NCBI RefSeq assembly: GCF_017571475.1
Contig: NZ_JAGETW010000001.1
Coordinates: 1-64,000, forward strand
Length of the DNA: 64,000 nucleotides
Direction of reading: 5' to 3'
Origin: Thiomicrorhabdus sp. 6S3-12
Lineage (GTDB): Bacteria; Pseudomonadota; Gammaproteobacteria; Thiomicrospirales; Thiomicrospiraceae
Both the position numbers and the translations under genes were made by a program. This document shows, one piece after another, positions 46,803 to 54,390 of this stretch; position 1 is the stretch's first letter; each line of letters begins with the position of its first letter. The notes beneath the pieces are model-generated. The model had not been told where the DNA came from. It searched no databases and saw only the letters and a program-made list of their open reading frames with translations.

Positions 46803-49541
46803 TCAATCAACCATTAACTGCTGCCAGATTGCAGCGACATTTTCACGCTGTTGCGGATAACAACTATTCGGCACCATCGCTTTCTCGTTCTGCAATGAAA
46901 GACGGTGATATTTGGAACGATACACTTGATAAGCCTCCATCAGAGCTTCAACCTGCCCGGTCTCAAGCAACTGATGCTCAGCAACCTTTTCCAGAATCCG
47001 CATATTATCGCTAAATTCCGTCAGATCCGGATACTGACAGGCATAGCCGAGCACCAGATACTGCATCATGAATTCAATATCAACAATCCCGCCACGCCCC
47101 TGCTTAAGATCAAACACATCTTGATTCGACTTATCCAGCGAGTCCTGCATCTTCTGACGCATTTCCACCACTTCTTCGCGCAATTTGGACAATTGGCGCC
47201 CTCGAGCAATAAACCCCTGTTTAAAGCCGTTAAAGCTCTGTACAGCCTCGTCACTGCCAGCTACCGCGCGCACTCTGACCAGAGCCTGATGTTCCCATGT
47301 CCAGGCTTTATTCTCGATATAGTTACAGAACTCCTCAAAACTGACGACCATCATTCCCGAAGCACCATTCGGACGTAGACGAGTATCCAATTCATAGAGA
47401 ACGCCGGCCGGCATCAGCGTGGTAATCAGTGAAACCACTTTTTGCCCCATGCGCACAAAATACAGAGAATTATCCAGCGGCCGACCGCTCGGCGAAACCG
47501 ATTGAGCCCCCGGATCCACACCATGATAAAGCATCACAACATCCAGATCCGATCCGTAGCCAAGTTCGATTCCGCCCAATTTTCCGTAACCCAGAACCAG
47601 CATCGGATTAGGATCTGACTCACCCAGTCCACCAGGCAGCCCGCTTTTGTGCTTCATTAGGCGCCAGGCAAATTCGACCGTGACCTTGAGCACCGCTTCA
47701 GCAATCCAGGTCAAATAATCGCTGACCTTCATAATATGAACATTGCCGGTCACATCCGCAGCGGCAACTTTGAATACCTGAGCATGGCGCCACTGACGCA
47801 AATCCTGCATAAAACGTTCTTCATCAAGGTCACACTGCTCCATCAGCATCCAGGCTTCCTTCACCAAGGATTCGGCATCCAATGGTGCATAAAGACTGCG
47901 CTCGTCGATCAACTGATCCAACAACGCCGGATACTTGACCAACATATCACTCAACCAGGCGCTGACATGACATAACTGCAACAGATTCTTAAGCGCCTGA
48001 GGATTCTCCTTCAACAACACCAGATAGACACTGCGGCGCGCAATCGCTTCAATGACCGCCAGGGCACGTCCGAGCGCCACCTCGTCATATTCAGGCTTCA
48101 GAGCTTCATGCAATAACAGCGGCATAACCACATCCAGACGGTCCCGGCCATCTTTACTCAACATCTGCAAAGTTCTGGAGCTTTTCAAGCCCTTAAGCAA
48201 AGAAAGCACTTCCGCCCTACGCCCTTCTGACAAGTCAAACTCGGCAAGCATCTCAGACTCATCTAGCTCGCTCTGCCAAAGCTGATCCATCGAATCGCGC
48301 TCACCGACTACATCCTGCTCGGCAAACACTTGGGAGAACTGATCCTGAACAAACTGACGATGATCGCTCAAAGCATCAATAAAGCGCTCATAGGAGGCAA
48401 AACCCATTGATTCAGCCAAAGATTGCTGCTGCTCCGGATTTTGAGGTAAATCATGCGTCTGCATGTCATTCCACATTTGCAAACGGTTCTCGGCCCGGCG
48501 CAAAAAGCTGTACGCCTGACGCAGTTTTTCGGCGACTTCCGCATCAAAAAACCCACGTTCTTCCAACAACGCCAGCATCGGCAGAAGCTGACGCCCCTGC
48601 AGAGCACGATCGCGACCGCCATGCACCAACTGGAACGCCTGCACAATAAACTCTACCTCGCGAATACCGCCGGGACCGAGTTTGATATTATCCAGCATCC
48701 CCTTTTTATTGACCTGATCGCGAATCATGCGCTTAAGATCGCGTAGAGAGTCCATGGCGGTAAAATCGACATAACGGCGATAGACAAACGGACGCAAAAC
48801 TTCAAACAACTCGGCAGCCTGCTCCGACTCTCCAGCCATCACCCGCGCCTTGACCAAAGCATAACGCTCCCAGGCGCGCCCGTGCACTTCATAGTAATGC
48901 TCCAAAGCCGCAAAACTGACCGCCAGAGTGCCCGAATCACCAAAAGGACGCAGGCGCATATCAACACGGTAAACAAAGCCGTCATCCGTCACTTCAACCA
49001 GAGATTTATTCATCGCCTGACCAAGACGCACAAAAAACTCCTCATTCGAAACTTTTCGCGCACCGTTAGTCTCGCCACGCTCAGGATAAGCAAAAATCAA
49101 ATCAATGTCGGATGAGAAGTTCAGCTCCTGACCGCCCAGCTTGCCCATACCGATTACCAGCATTTTCTGCGGTTCACCGGATTCTTCCCCTATCGGCAGA
49201 CCATAGCGTTCGGACAATTTAGCGTAATGCCAATCCAAGGCTGCATTTACCAAAGCATCCGCCAAATCGGACACTTCACGCATCGATTCCTCGAGAGCCG
49301 CCAGGCCACTTAAATCACGCACTGCAATGCGAGCCATCATCTGATTGCGCTCCAGCCGCAGACGCTGTTTCAAAGTCGCCTCGTCGCCACTGGCAACAAC
49401 ATTTTCATACACCTGACGATACAAAGCCCCCTGCTCAAGAGCTTTTTCCCACGGCCGCACTTCCAACAGCTCCGGATAGCGACGTAAATTCCGTTCGATA
49501 AACGGACTCCACTTTTGGACCTGCGCTAAATCATATTTCAT
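46803..49541 (-). CDS. glnE: glutamine synthetase adenylyltransferase/adenylyl-removing enzyme
   Basis: The 912-residue protein has two nucleotidyltransferase domains. The N-terminal de-adenylylating domain has LVIGMGKLGGQELNFSSDIDLIFAYPERG, and the C-terminal adenylylating domain has LVLGYGKLGGIELGYGSDLDVVMLYHG. Each is followed by a long helical region, and the GPGGIREVEFIVQ and GRGGIVDIEFMMQ motifs are present. GlnE attaches or removes AMP at Y397 of GlnA, governed by PII. It is convergent with its target glnA, a telling arrangement. Length is near the E. coli enzyme (946), slightly shorter at the N-terminus. Confidence 0.96.
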   Translation of the reverse strand: MKYDLAQVQKWSPFIERNLRRYPELLEVRPWEKALEQGALYRQVYENVVASGDEATLKQRLRLERNQMMARIAVRDLSGLAALEESMREVSDLADALVNAALDWHYAKLSERYGLPIGEESGEPQKMLVIGMGKLGGQELNFSSDIDLIFAYPERGETNGARKVSNEEFFVRLGQAMNKSLVEVTDDGFVYRVDMRLRPFGDSGTLAVSFAALEHYYEVHGRAWERYALVKARVMAGESEQAAELFEVLRPFVYRRYVDFTAMDSLRDLKRMIRDQVNKKGMLDNIKLGPGGIREVEFIVQAFQLVHGGRDRALQGRQLLPMLALLEERGFFDAEVAEKLRQAYSFLRRAENRLQMWNDMQTHDLPQNPEQQQSLAESMGFASYERFIDALSDHRQFVQDQFSQVFAEQDVVGERDSMDQLWQSELDESEMLAEFDLSEGRRAEVLSLLKGLKSSRTLQMLSKDGRDRLDVVMPLLLHEALKPEYDEVALGRALAVIEAIARRSVYLVLLKENPQALKNLLQLCHVSAWLSDMLVKYPALLDQLIDERSLYAPLDAESLVKEAWMLMEQCDLDEERFMQDLRQWRHAQVFKVAAADVTGNVHIMKVSDYLTWIAEAVLKVTVEFAWRLMKHKSGLPGGLGESDPNPMLVLGYGKLGGIELGYGSDLDVVMLYHGVDPGAQSVSPSGRPLDNSLYFVRMGQKVVSLITTLMPAGVLYELDTRLRPNGASGMMVVSFEEFCNYIENKAWTWEHQALVRVRAVAGSDEAVQSFNGFKQGFIARGRQLSKLREEVVEMRQKMQDSLDKSNQDVFDLKQGRGGIVDIEFMMQYLVLGYACQYPDLTEFSDNMRILEKVAEHQLLETGQVEALMEAYQVYRSKYHRLSLQNEKAMVPNSCYPQQRENVAAIWQQLMVD

Positions 49542-50362
49542 TCAACTTCACCTTTGATTCCGGCTGTTCCTTGATTACTCTGGCTCCCCATTTTAAAGCC
49601 AGACATCTTATAGATATAAAATTGTGTTTGACGCCGGTCATCTAATGACCAGATTTCACTCGGCTCCACACCGGGAACCGCAAAGCTGTTGCTGACAAAA
49701 ACCGCTTCGCTCGGCAGCTCGCTGAGCAACTTTTCCCACAGGCGCGGCATCGGTTGAGGAGAGAGAAAAGCATACACAAAATCATACTTGGAAAGGTCCG
49801 TCTTCCAGATATCTTGCGCCAAAACGGTGCCACCCGACACGGCCACTCGCAACTTGGCTAAAAGCACCGAAAGCAGTGCCGTCTCTACACCGTCAGAAAC
49901 CTTGATCTCCGGCTGTTTTGACATAAAAGCGACGTTCGCACCGAAACCACACCCCAAATCGATAAAGCGCGTAAGCTCAGCTTCTCTAGCCAACAGAGCC
50001 AGGGCCTGTCGCGCGGTTTTATTACTCAAGTACAAAGGAACACTTTCCGTAAAGGCGTTCTTGAACAGCAGCCAGACCATCAACGCCAGGAGCAAGCCAA
50101 ACCATGGATTGATACCGCTTAATACGGCAAGATATAACAGATAAGGAAACAGTAATTGAATCCACACCCACCAGCGAGGAAGGCCGAACAGGCGACTAAA
50201 AAACACGGCTAAAGCCGCCTGCCCGGTAAGCAGCATCCAATCCTCATAGGGCGGTTCGATAAAATGTGTCGCCACCAATACCGCCAACGCCAAAAAAACC
50301 AACGCCAACAACTGGGCGGCAAAAGCAAGAAAAATCCTCGGCACCCTGTTAAACAAATGCAA
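49538..50362 (-). CDS. membrane-anchored SAM-dependent methyltransferase-like protein
   Basis: Roughly the first 115 residues hold four hydrophobic segments (FLAFAAQLLALVFLALAVLVA, WMLLTGQAALAVFFSRLFG, WVWIQLLFPYLLYLAVLSG, WFGLLLALMVWLLF). A cytoplasmic domain follows with SAM motif I (FIDLGCGFGANVAFMS), SDGVETALLSVLLAKL and YDFVYAFLSPQPM. The substrate is unknown. The stop overlaps the glnE start (ATGA), so glnE depends on this gene for translation. The start is uncertain: TTG at 50362 has AAGGA 7 bases upstream and is preferred to TTG at 50407 or GTG at 50404, which lack a site. Similar proteins may exist near glnE elsewhere, but I cannot confirm it. Confidence 0.7.
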   Translation of the reverse strand: MHLFNRVPRIFLAFAAQLLALVFLALAVLVATHFIEPPYEDWMLLTGQAALAVFFSRLFGLPRWWVWIQLLFPYLLYLAVLSGINPWFGLLLALMVWLLFKNAFTESVPLYLSNKTARQALALLAREAELTRFIDLGCGFGANVAFMSKQPEIKVSDGVETALLSVLLAKLRVAVSGGTVLAQDIWKTDLSKYDFVYAFLSPQPMPRLWEKLLSELPSEAVFVSNSFAVPGVEPSEIWSLDDRRQTQFYIYKMSGFKMGSQSNQGTAGIKGEVE

Positions 50363-50375
50363 CAAACTTTCCTTC

Positions 50376-50427
50376 TGCACCAAACAAAAACACCCCTTTT
50401 GCACCAATTACAAACACAATTGCACCA
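50376..50427. promoter_or_regulatory. three TGCACCA elements between glnK and the methyltransferase gene
   Basis: TGCACCA occurs at 50376-50382, 50400-50406 and 50421-50427, spaced 24 and 21 bases, close to two helical turns. It is a half-site of the NtrC consensus (TGCACC-N5-GGTGCA). It also occurs upstream of glnA. Full palindromes are absent, so binding by NtrC is inferred. Confidence 0.5.
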
Positions 50428-50523
50428 TACAAAAACAATTCATCGACATAAAATCGGACAATTTTCAAAAAAAAACCCAAAAAACTAATTATCTAATTGA
50501 TATGAAAGGAATTTTTGAAACTA

Positions 50524-50539
50524 TGGCACGTTAAATGTT
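50524..50539 (+). promoter_or_regulatory. sigma-54-like promoter of glnK-amtB
   Basis: TGGCACGTTAAATGTT has a perfect -24 element and a -12 element with G at the right position but T for C. It lies about 46 bases before the glnK ATG and shares TGGCACG with the glnA promoter. Confidence 0.65.
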
Positions 50540-50545
50540 TATTGA

Positions 50546-50923
<378 letters not shown>

Positions 50924-50940
50924 AAGATAGGGGAAAAACA

Positions 50941-52188
50941 ATGGAACAAGTATTACAACTCAGTTATGCCCTCGACACATTTTATTTCTTAATGTCTGGG
51001 GCACTCGTTATGTGGATGGCAGCTGGTTTTGCCATGCTGGAAGCCGGTATGGTCCGCGCCAAAAACACAACGGAAATTCTTGCTAAAAACGTCGGGCTTT
51101 TTGCTATCGCCTGTATTATGTATATGCTGGTTGGTTACAACATCATGTACCCTGGTGAAGCAGTATCAAGCTTCTTCCCTGGCATCAGCTTCCTTCTAGG
51201 TGGTGACAATGCGGTTGCAGATGTTATTGCCGGTGGCGATGACGCTCCTTATTACTCAGGTATGTCAGACTTCTTCTTCCAGGTTGTTTTCGTTGCAACA
51301 GCAATGTCAGTAGTCTCTGGTGCGGTTGCTGAGCGTATGAAACTGATGGCGTTCTTCACTTTCGCAATCGTTTTCACTGCCTTCATCTACCCAATGCAAG
51401 GTTTCTGGAAATGGGGCGGCGGTTTCCTTGACGGTCTAGGATTCCTTGACTTCGCAGGTTCTGGTGTTGTTCACATGGCTGGTGCTTCTGCAGCTCTAGC
51501 AGGTGTTATCCTACTAGGTGCCCGTAAAGGTAAATACTCTGCTGAAGGCGAGTCTCGCGCTATCCCTGGTGCAAACCTGCCTCTTGCAACTCTAGGTACT
51601 TTCATCCTTTGGTTGGGTTGGTTCGGTTTCAACGGTGGTTCAGAGCTTAAAATCTCTAACGTTGACGAAGCGAACGCAGTTGCAATGATCTTTGTTAACA
51701 CGCTAATGGCTGCTGCCGGTGGTGTTATCGGTGCCCTGGTTATGTCTAAGATCAAGTTCGGTAAAGCGGATCTGACTATGATGCTAAACGGTGCTCTTGC
51801 TGGTCTAGTTGCAATCACAGCTGAACCTTTGACACCTAGCGCTCTATCTGCAACCCTGATCGGTTTCGCAGGCGGTATCATCGTAGTGTTCTCAATCCTG
51901 ATCGTTGACCGTACCTTCAAAATCGATGATCCAGTTGGTGCGATCTCAGTTCACGGTGTTGTCGGTATCTTCGGTCTGATCGCAGTAACTTTCACTAACT
52001 CTGACGCTTCACTTGTTGCTCAGCTTACTGGTATCGCAGTAATCTTTGCATGGGTATTCATCACAAGCTTGATCGTCTGGGCGATTATCAAAGCGGTCAT
52101 GGGCATCCGTATCTCTGAAGAAGACGAGTACGAAGGTGCTGACCAATCAGAATGTGGTATGGAAGCTTATCCAGAATTCACCAAGTAA
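50941..52188 (+). CDS. amtB: ammonium transporter AmtB
   Basis: The 415-residue protein has eleven hydrophobic segments and the AmtB signatures FAMLEAGMVRAKNTTEIL, the pore histidines in GVVHMAGASAALAG and ISVHGVVGIFG, and a cytoplasmic tail starting ISEEDEYEGADQSE. It conducts ammonium into the cell and is blocked by GlnK. No cleavable signal peptide is obvious, so the N-terminus begins near the membrane. Codons are biased towards GGT/GCT/CTT, unlike neighbouring genes, in keeping with high expression in nitrogen shortage. It ends in a strong terminator. Confidence 0.97.
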   Translation: MEQVLQLSYALDTFYFLMSGALVMWMAAGFAMLEAGMVRAKNTTEILAKNVGLFAIACIMYMLVGYNIMYPGEAVSSFFPGISFLLGGDNAVADVIAGGDDAPYYSGMSDFFFQVVFVATAMSVVSGAVAERMKLMAFFTFAIVFTAFIYPMQGFWKWGGGFLDGLGFLDFAGSGVVHMAGASAALAGVILLGARKGKYSAEGESRAIPGANLPLATLGTFILWLGWFGFNGGSELKISNVDEANAVAMIFVNTLMAAAGGVIGALVMSKIKFGKADLTMMLNGALAGLVAITAEPLTPSALSATLIGFAGGIIVVFSILIVDRTFKIDDPVGAISVHGVVGIFGLIAVTFTNSDASLVAQLTGIAVIFAWVFITSLIVWAIIKAVMGIRISEEDEYEGADQSECGMEAYPEFTK

Positions 52189-52239
52189 TTCGCAAGCTTA
52201 CCACTAAAAGAACCTTACCAAACTCCTCGGTAACGTTTC

Positions 52240-52264
52240 ACCCCGCTTCGGCGGGGTTTTTTTA
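52240..52264 (+). terminator. glnK-amtB terminator
   Basis: ACCCCGC and GCGGGGT pair around a stable TTCG tetraloop, followed by TTTTTTAT. Confidence 0.95.
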
Positions 52265-52388
52265 TGCCTGATAAAAACAGGCTTTTTTGATAACGGACAA
52301 CTTAAACACCGTTTGCCTTTTCAATACTCAGGCTTCCGCAACGGTTACGGGTAAAATCTAAATTGCCAGAACCAACCAGGAACCTGCA

Positions 52389-52844
52389 ATGAATCGAAAG
52401 CTACTCACACTCCTAATTGCGACACTGCTCAGCGTGCCGACCGCCCTTCCTGCAAATGCCGAAGAACAGGAAACACTCAGTTACTCACCTAAATACAAAC
52501 AGTTCGATGCGCCGGAAGAAAAAATTCCCAAGTATTTTTCGATGGAGAAAAATGTGGTGAACTTTCGCGGAGAAGGCAAAGCGAAGTTCCTTGCCGTAGA
52601 TTTGAAATTCATGTCCTATTATCCGCAACTGGTAGAAGTTGAGATGGAACACCTGCGCCCGATATTGAAAAACGACGTGGATCGTGTTCTGCGAGGCCAG
52701 ACGTACAGCGACCTGAAAACCCCAGACGGCCCGGATCAACTGCGCGAAGAGTTGTTGAATACCGCCCGTTCGATTCTGGAAAAACACAATCTGTATCCGG
52801 GACTGCTGGAAGACGTCTATCTGGAACGCTTTGTAATGCAATAA
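52389..52844 (+). CDS. FliL-like secreted protein
   Basis: The 151-residue protein has a signal peptide (TLLIATLLSVPTALPANA). A FliL-type domain follows: YFSMEKNVVNFRGEGKAKFLAVDLKFM, then HLRPILKNDVDRVLRGQTYSDLKTPDG, and REELLNTARSILEKH with a final VYLERFVMQ. FliL supports the flagellar stator, but this copy has a cleavable signal rather than the usual single-pass anchor and lies outside a flagellar operon. A paralogue acting in the periplasm, perhaps on stators, is likely. The next plus-strand gene, 560 bases away, is a flagellin. Confidence 0.78.
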   Translation: MNRKLLTLLIATLLSVPTALPANAEEQETLSYSPKYKQFDAPEEKIPKYFSMEKNVVNFRGEGKAKFLAVDLKFMSYYPQLVEVEMEHLRPILKNDVDRVLRGQTYSDLKTPDGPDQLREELLNTARSILEKHNLYPGLLEDVYLERFVMQ

Positions 52845-52874
52845 GCCAAACAAGGCTCTGAAAAACTTTGTCGG

Positions 52875-53309
52875 TTAACGCCCGAGATTGCGCATTTTAT
52901 AGAGAAAGCTCAACCAGCGCTCTTTCAACGTCAGTTTTTTCTCAACCAGATGCCCGTACACCATCAGTACAGGCGTTTCGCTTGGATTGTGCAACGGGTG
53001 CCGATACCAATTAATCAGCTCTTCATAGTCCACGCCGCTGTCGTGCGCAACCAACTGCCAAGGGATAACCTCATCCGAAGCAGTCGGTTTCAGCTCGCCG
53101 GGTAAAACCTGAAGCGGAATCTTACGATCAATGACCACGGTTTTGGTCTTGCCGGACTCCATCCAGATACGAACGACCTCCCCCTGTTGCAGCAGGGTGC
53201 CATATGGAAGAAACTGATATTTTGCTTGCAGGTTACTGACCGGATCATCCACAATCGGCGGCCCTTCCGGAAACTTAAACTGACAGTAACCTCCTGAACA
53301 ACAAGACAT
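52875..53309 (-). CDS. unknown protein with N-terminal Cys cluster
   Basis: The 144-residue product is not recognised. It starts MSCCSGGYCQFKFPEG, with three Cys in seven residues, which may bind metal or be lipid-modified or redox-active. A beta-rich central region follows (VVRIWMESGKTKTVVIDRKIPLQVLPGEL), then an aromatic stretch (DYEELINWYRHPLHNPSETPV) and a basic tail. There is no signal peptide or membrane helix. It lies between the FliL-like and flagellin genes but on the opposite strand, so a link to motility is uncertain. Confidence 0.65.
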   Translation of the reverse strand: MSCCSGGYCQFKFPEGPPIVDDPVSNLQAKYQFLPYGTLLQQGEVVRIWMESGKTKTVVIDRKIPLQVLPGELKPTASDEVIPWQLVAHDSGVDYEELINWYRHPLHNPSETPVLMVYGHLVEKKLTLKERWLSFLYKMRNLGR

Positions 53310-53351
53310 TTTACCCGGGCTCCTATTCGATAATTTCTTTAATATGATCGC

Positions 53352-53376
53352 TAAAAAGCGTAAACTTATTCTATAA
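53352..53376 (+). promoter_or_regulatory. weak candidate FliA promoter before flagellin
   Basis: TAAA at 53352-53355 is followed 15 bases later by CTATAA (53371-53376), near the sigma-28 layout TAAA-N15-GCCGATAA. Only about five of eight -10 bases match, so this is tentative. Confidence 0.35.
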
Positions 53377-53403
53377 GGAATTCAGTTTTGCGGAGATCAT
53401 ATC

Positions 53404-54201
53404 ATGGCTATTAACGGTTACAATGTCTTAAATATACCGTCATACGCGCTGAACAATGAAATCAGCCGTACCAATCAATCCATGACCAGCGGATCGCAAA
53501 TCAATCAATCGGCAGACAATGCCAGTGGTCAGGCGATTGTTACCGCACTCAGTACTCAGATTTCTACTCAGGATATTGCCGGTCGCAACACTCTGGACGG
53601 CATGTCTCTTTTGCAGACCGCGGACGGAGCCAGCGCAACGATCGCCGAACGCTTGCAGCGCATGACCGAACTGACGGTACAGGCATTGAACGGCACCATG
53701 AGCGTTTCGCAGAGAAGCATGCTTGATCAGGAGTTCCAGCAGAATCTCGCCGGCATCAACGAAGTCGCCCAAAACACCAGTTTCAACCAGCAAAACCTGC
53801 TGAACGGTAGCACCGGTTCCATTGACATTGCTATGGGCGACACAAGCACAAGCCTGAACCTTCCCGACTTGACGACCAACGGTCTAGGGCTATCCGGACT
53901 GTCAATCGACAACCCGGCCAACGCTTCGACTGTTCTCGACGGTTTGAGCAGCGCAATGGAATCGCTCAGCCTGACTCGAAGTGGATTCGGTGCGCAGCAA
54001 CAGGGCTTGATGACGTCTTATAACAACCTCCAGACACAAAACGAAAGTGCTCAAGCAGCGCGCAGTCGAATTAACGACACCAATATGGCTCAGGCTTCAA
54101 CCGATCAGGCAAGACAAAACATGCTACTGGATGCGCGCATCACCATGCAGGCGCAAAGCAACCAACAACAGGCTTCCGTCCTGCAACTGCTGAACAGTTA
54201 A
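53404..54201 (+). CDS. flagellin-family protein, isolated gene
   Basis: The 265-residue protein has both conserved flagellin ends. At the N-terminus are SGSQINQSADNASGQAI, TLDGMSLLQTADGASATIAERLQRMTELTVQALNG and NTSFNQQNLLNG. At the C-terminus are RSGFGAQQQGLMTSYNNLQ and ARSRINDTNMAQASTDQARQNMLLDARITMQAQSNQQQ. The variable centre is only about 40 residues, so this is a small flagellin. No flgL, fliD, fliS or other flagellar genes lie alongside. It may be an accessory filament protein. GGAG lies 8 bases before the ATG. Confidence 0.88.
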   Translation: MAINGYNVLNIPSYALNNEISRTNQSMTSGSQINQSADNASGQAIVTALSTQISTQDIAGRNTLDGMSLLQTADGASATIAERLQRMTELTVQALNGTMSVSQRSMLDQEFQQNLAGINEVAQNTSFNQQNLLNGSTGSIDIAMGDTSTSLNLPDLTTNGLGLSGLSIDNPANASTVLDGLSSAMESLSLTRSGFGAQQQGLMTSYNNLQTQNESAQAARSRINDTNMAQASTDQARQNMLLDARITMQAQSNQQQASVLQLLNS

Positions 54202-54231
54202 GCTCTCCGTCTCTCTCCATTGACAGATAAT

Positions 54232-54258
54232 TAAAGCGGCGCAAGTCGCTTTATTTTT
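54232..54258 (+). terminator. flagellin gene terminator
   Basis: TAAAGCG and CGCTTTA form a 7-bp stem around an 8-base loop, followed by TTTTTG, 30 bases past the flagellin stop codon. Confidence 0.7.
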
Positions 54259-54390
54259 GCCTCGAACATTCTTCCCCTTCTGGAAGCAACAAACAACGAT
54301 TTACTGACTTAGCTATGACAAGCCTATGCTGGATTGCTATAATCTCACGATTATTTTTCACAATATTTTAATGAGTTGATTAAGAGTTCC

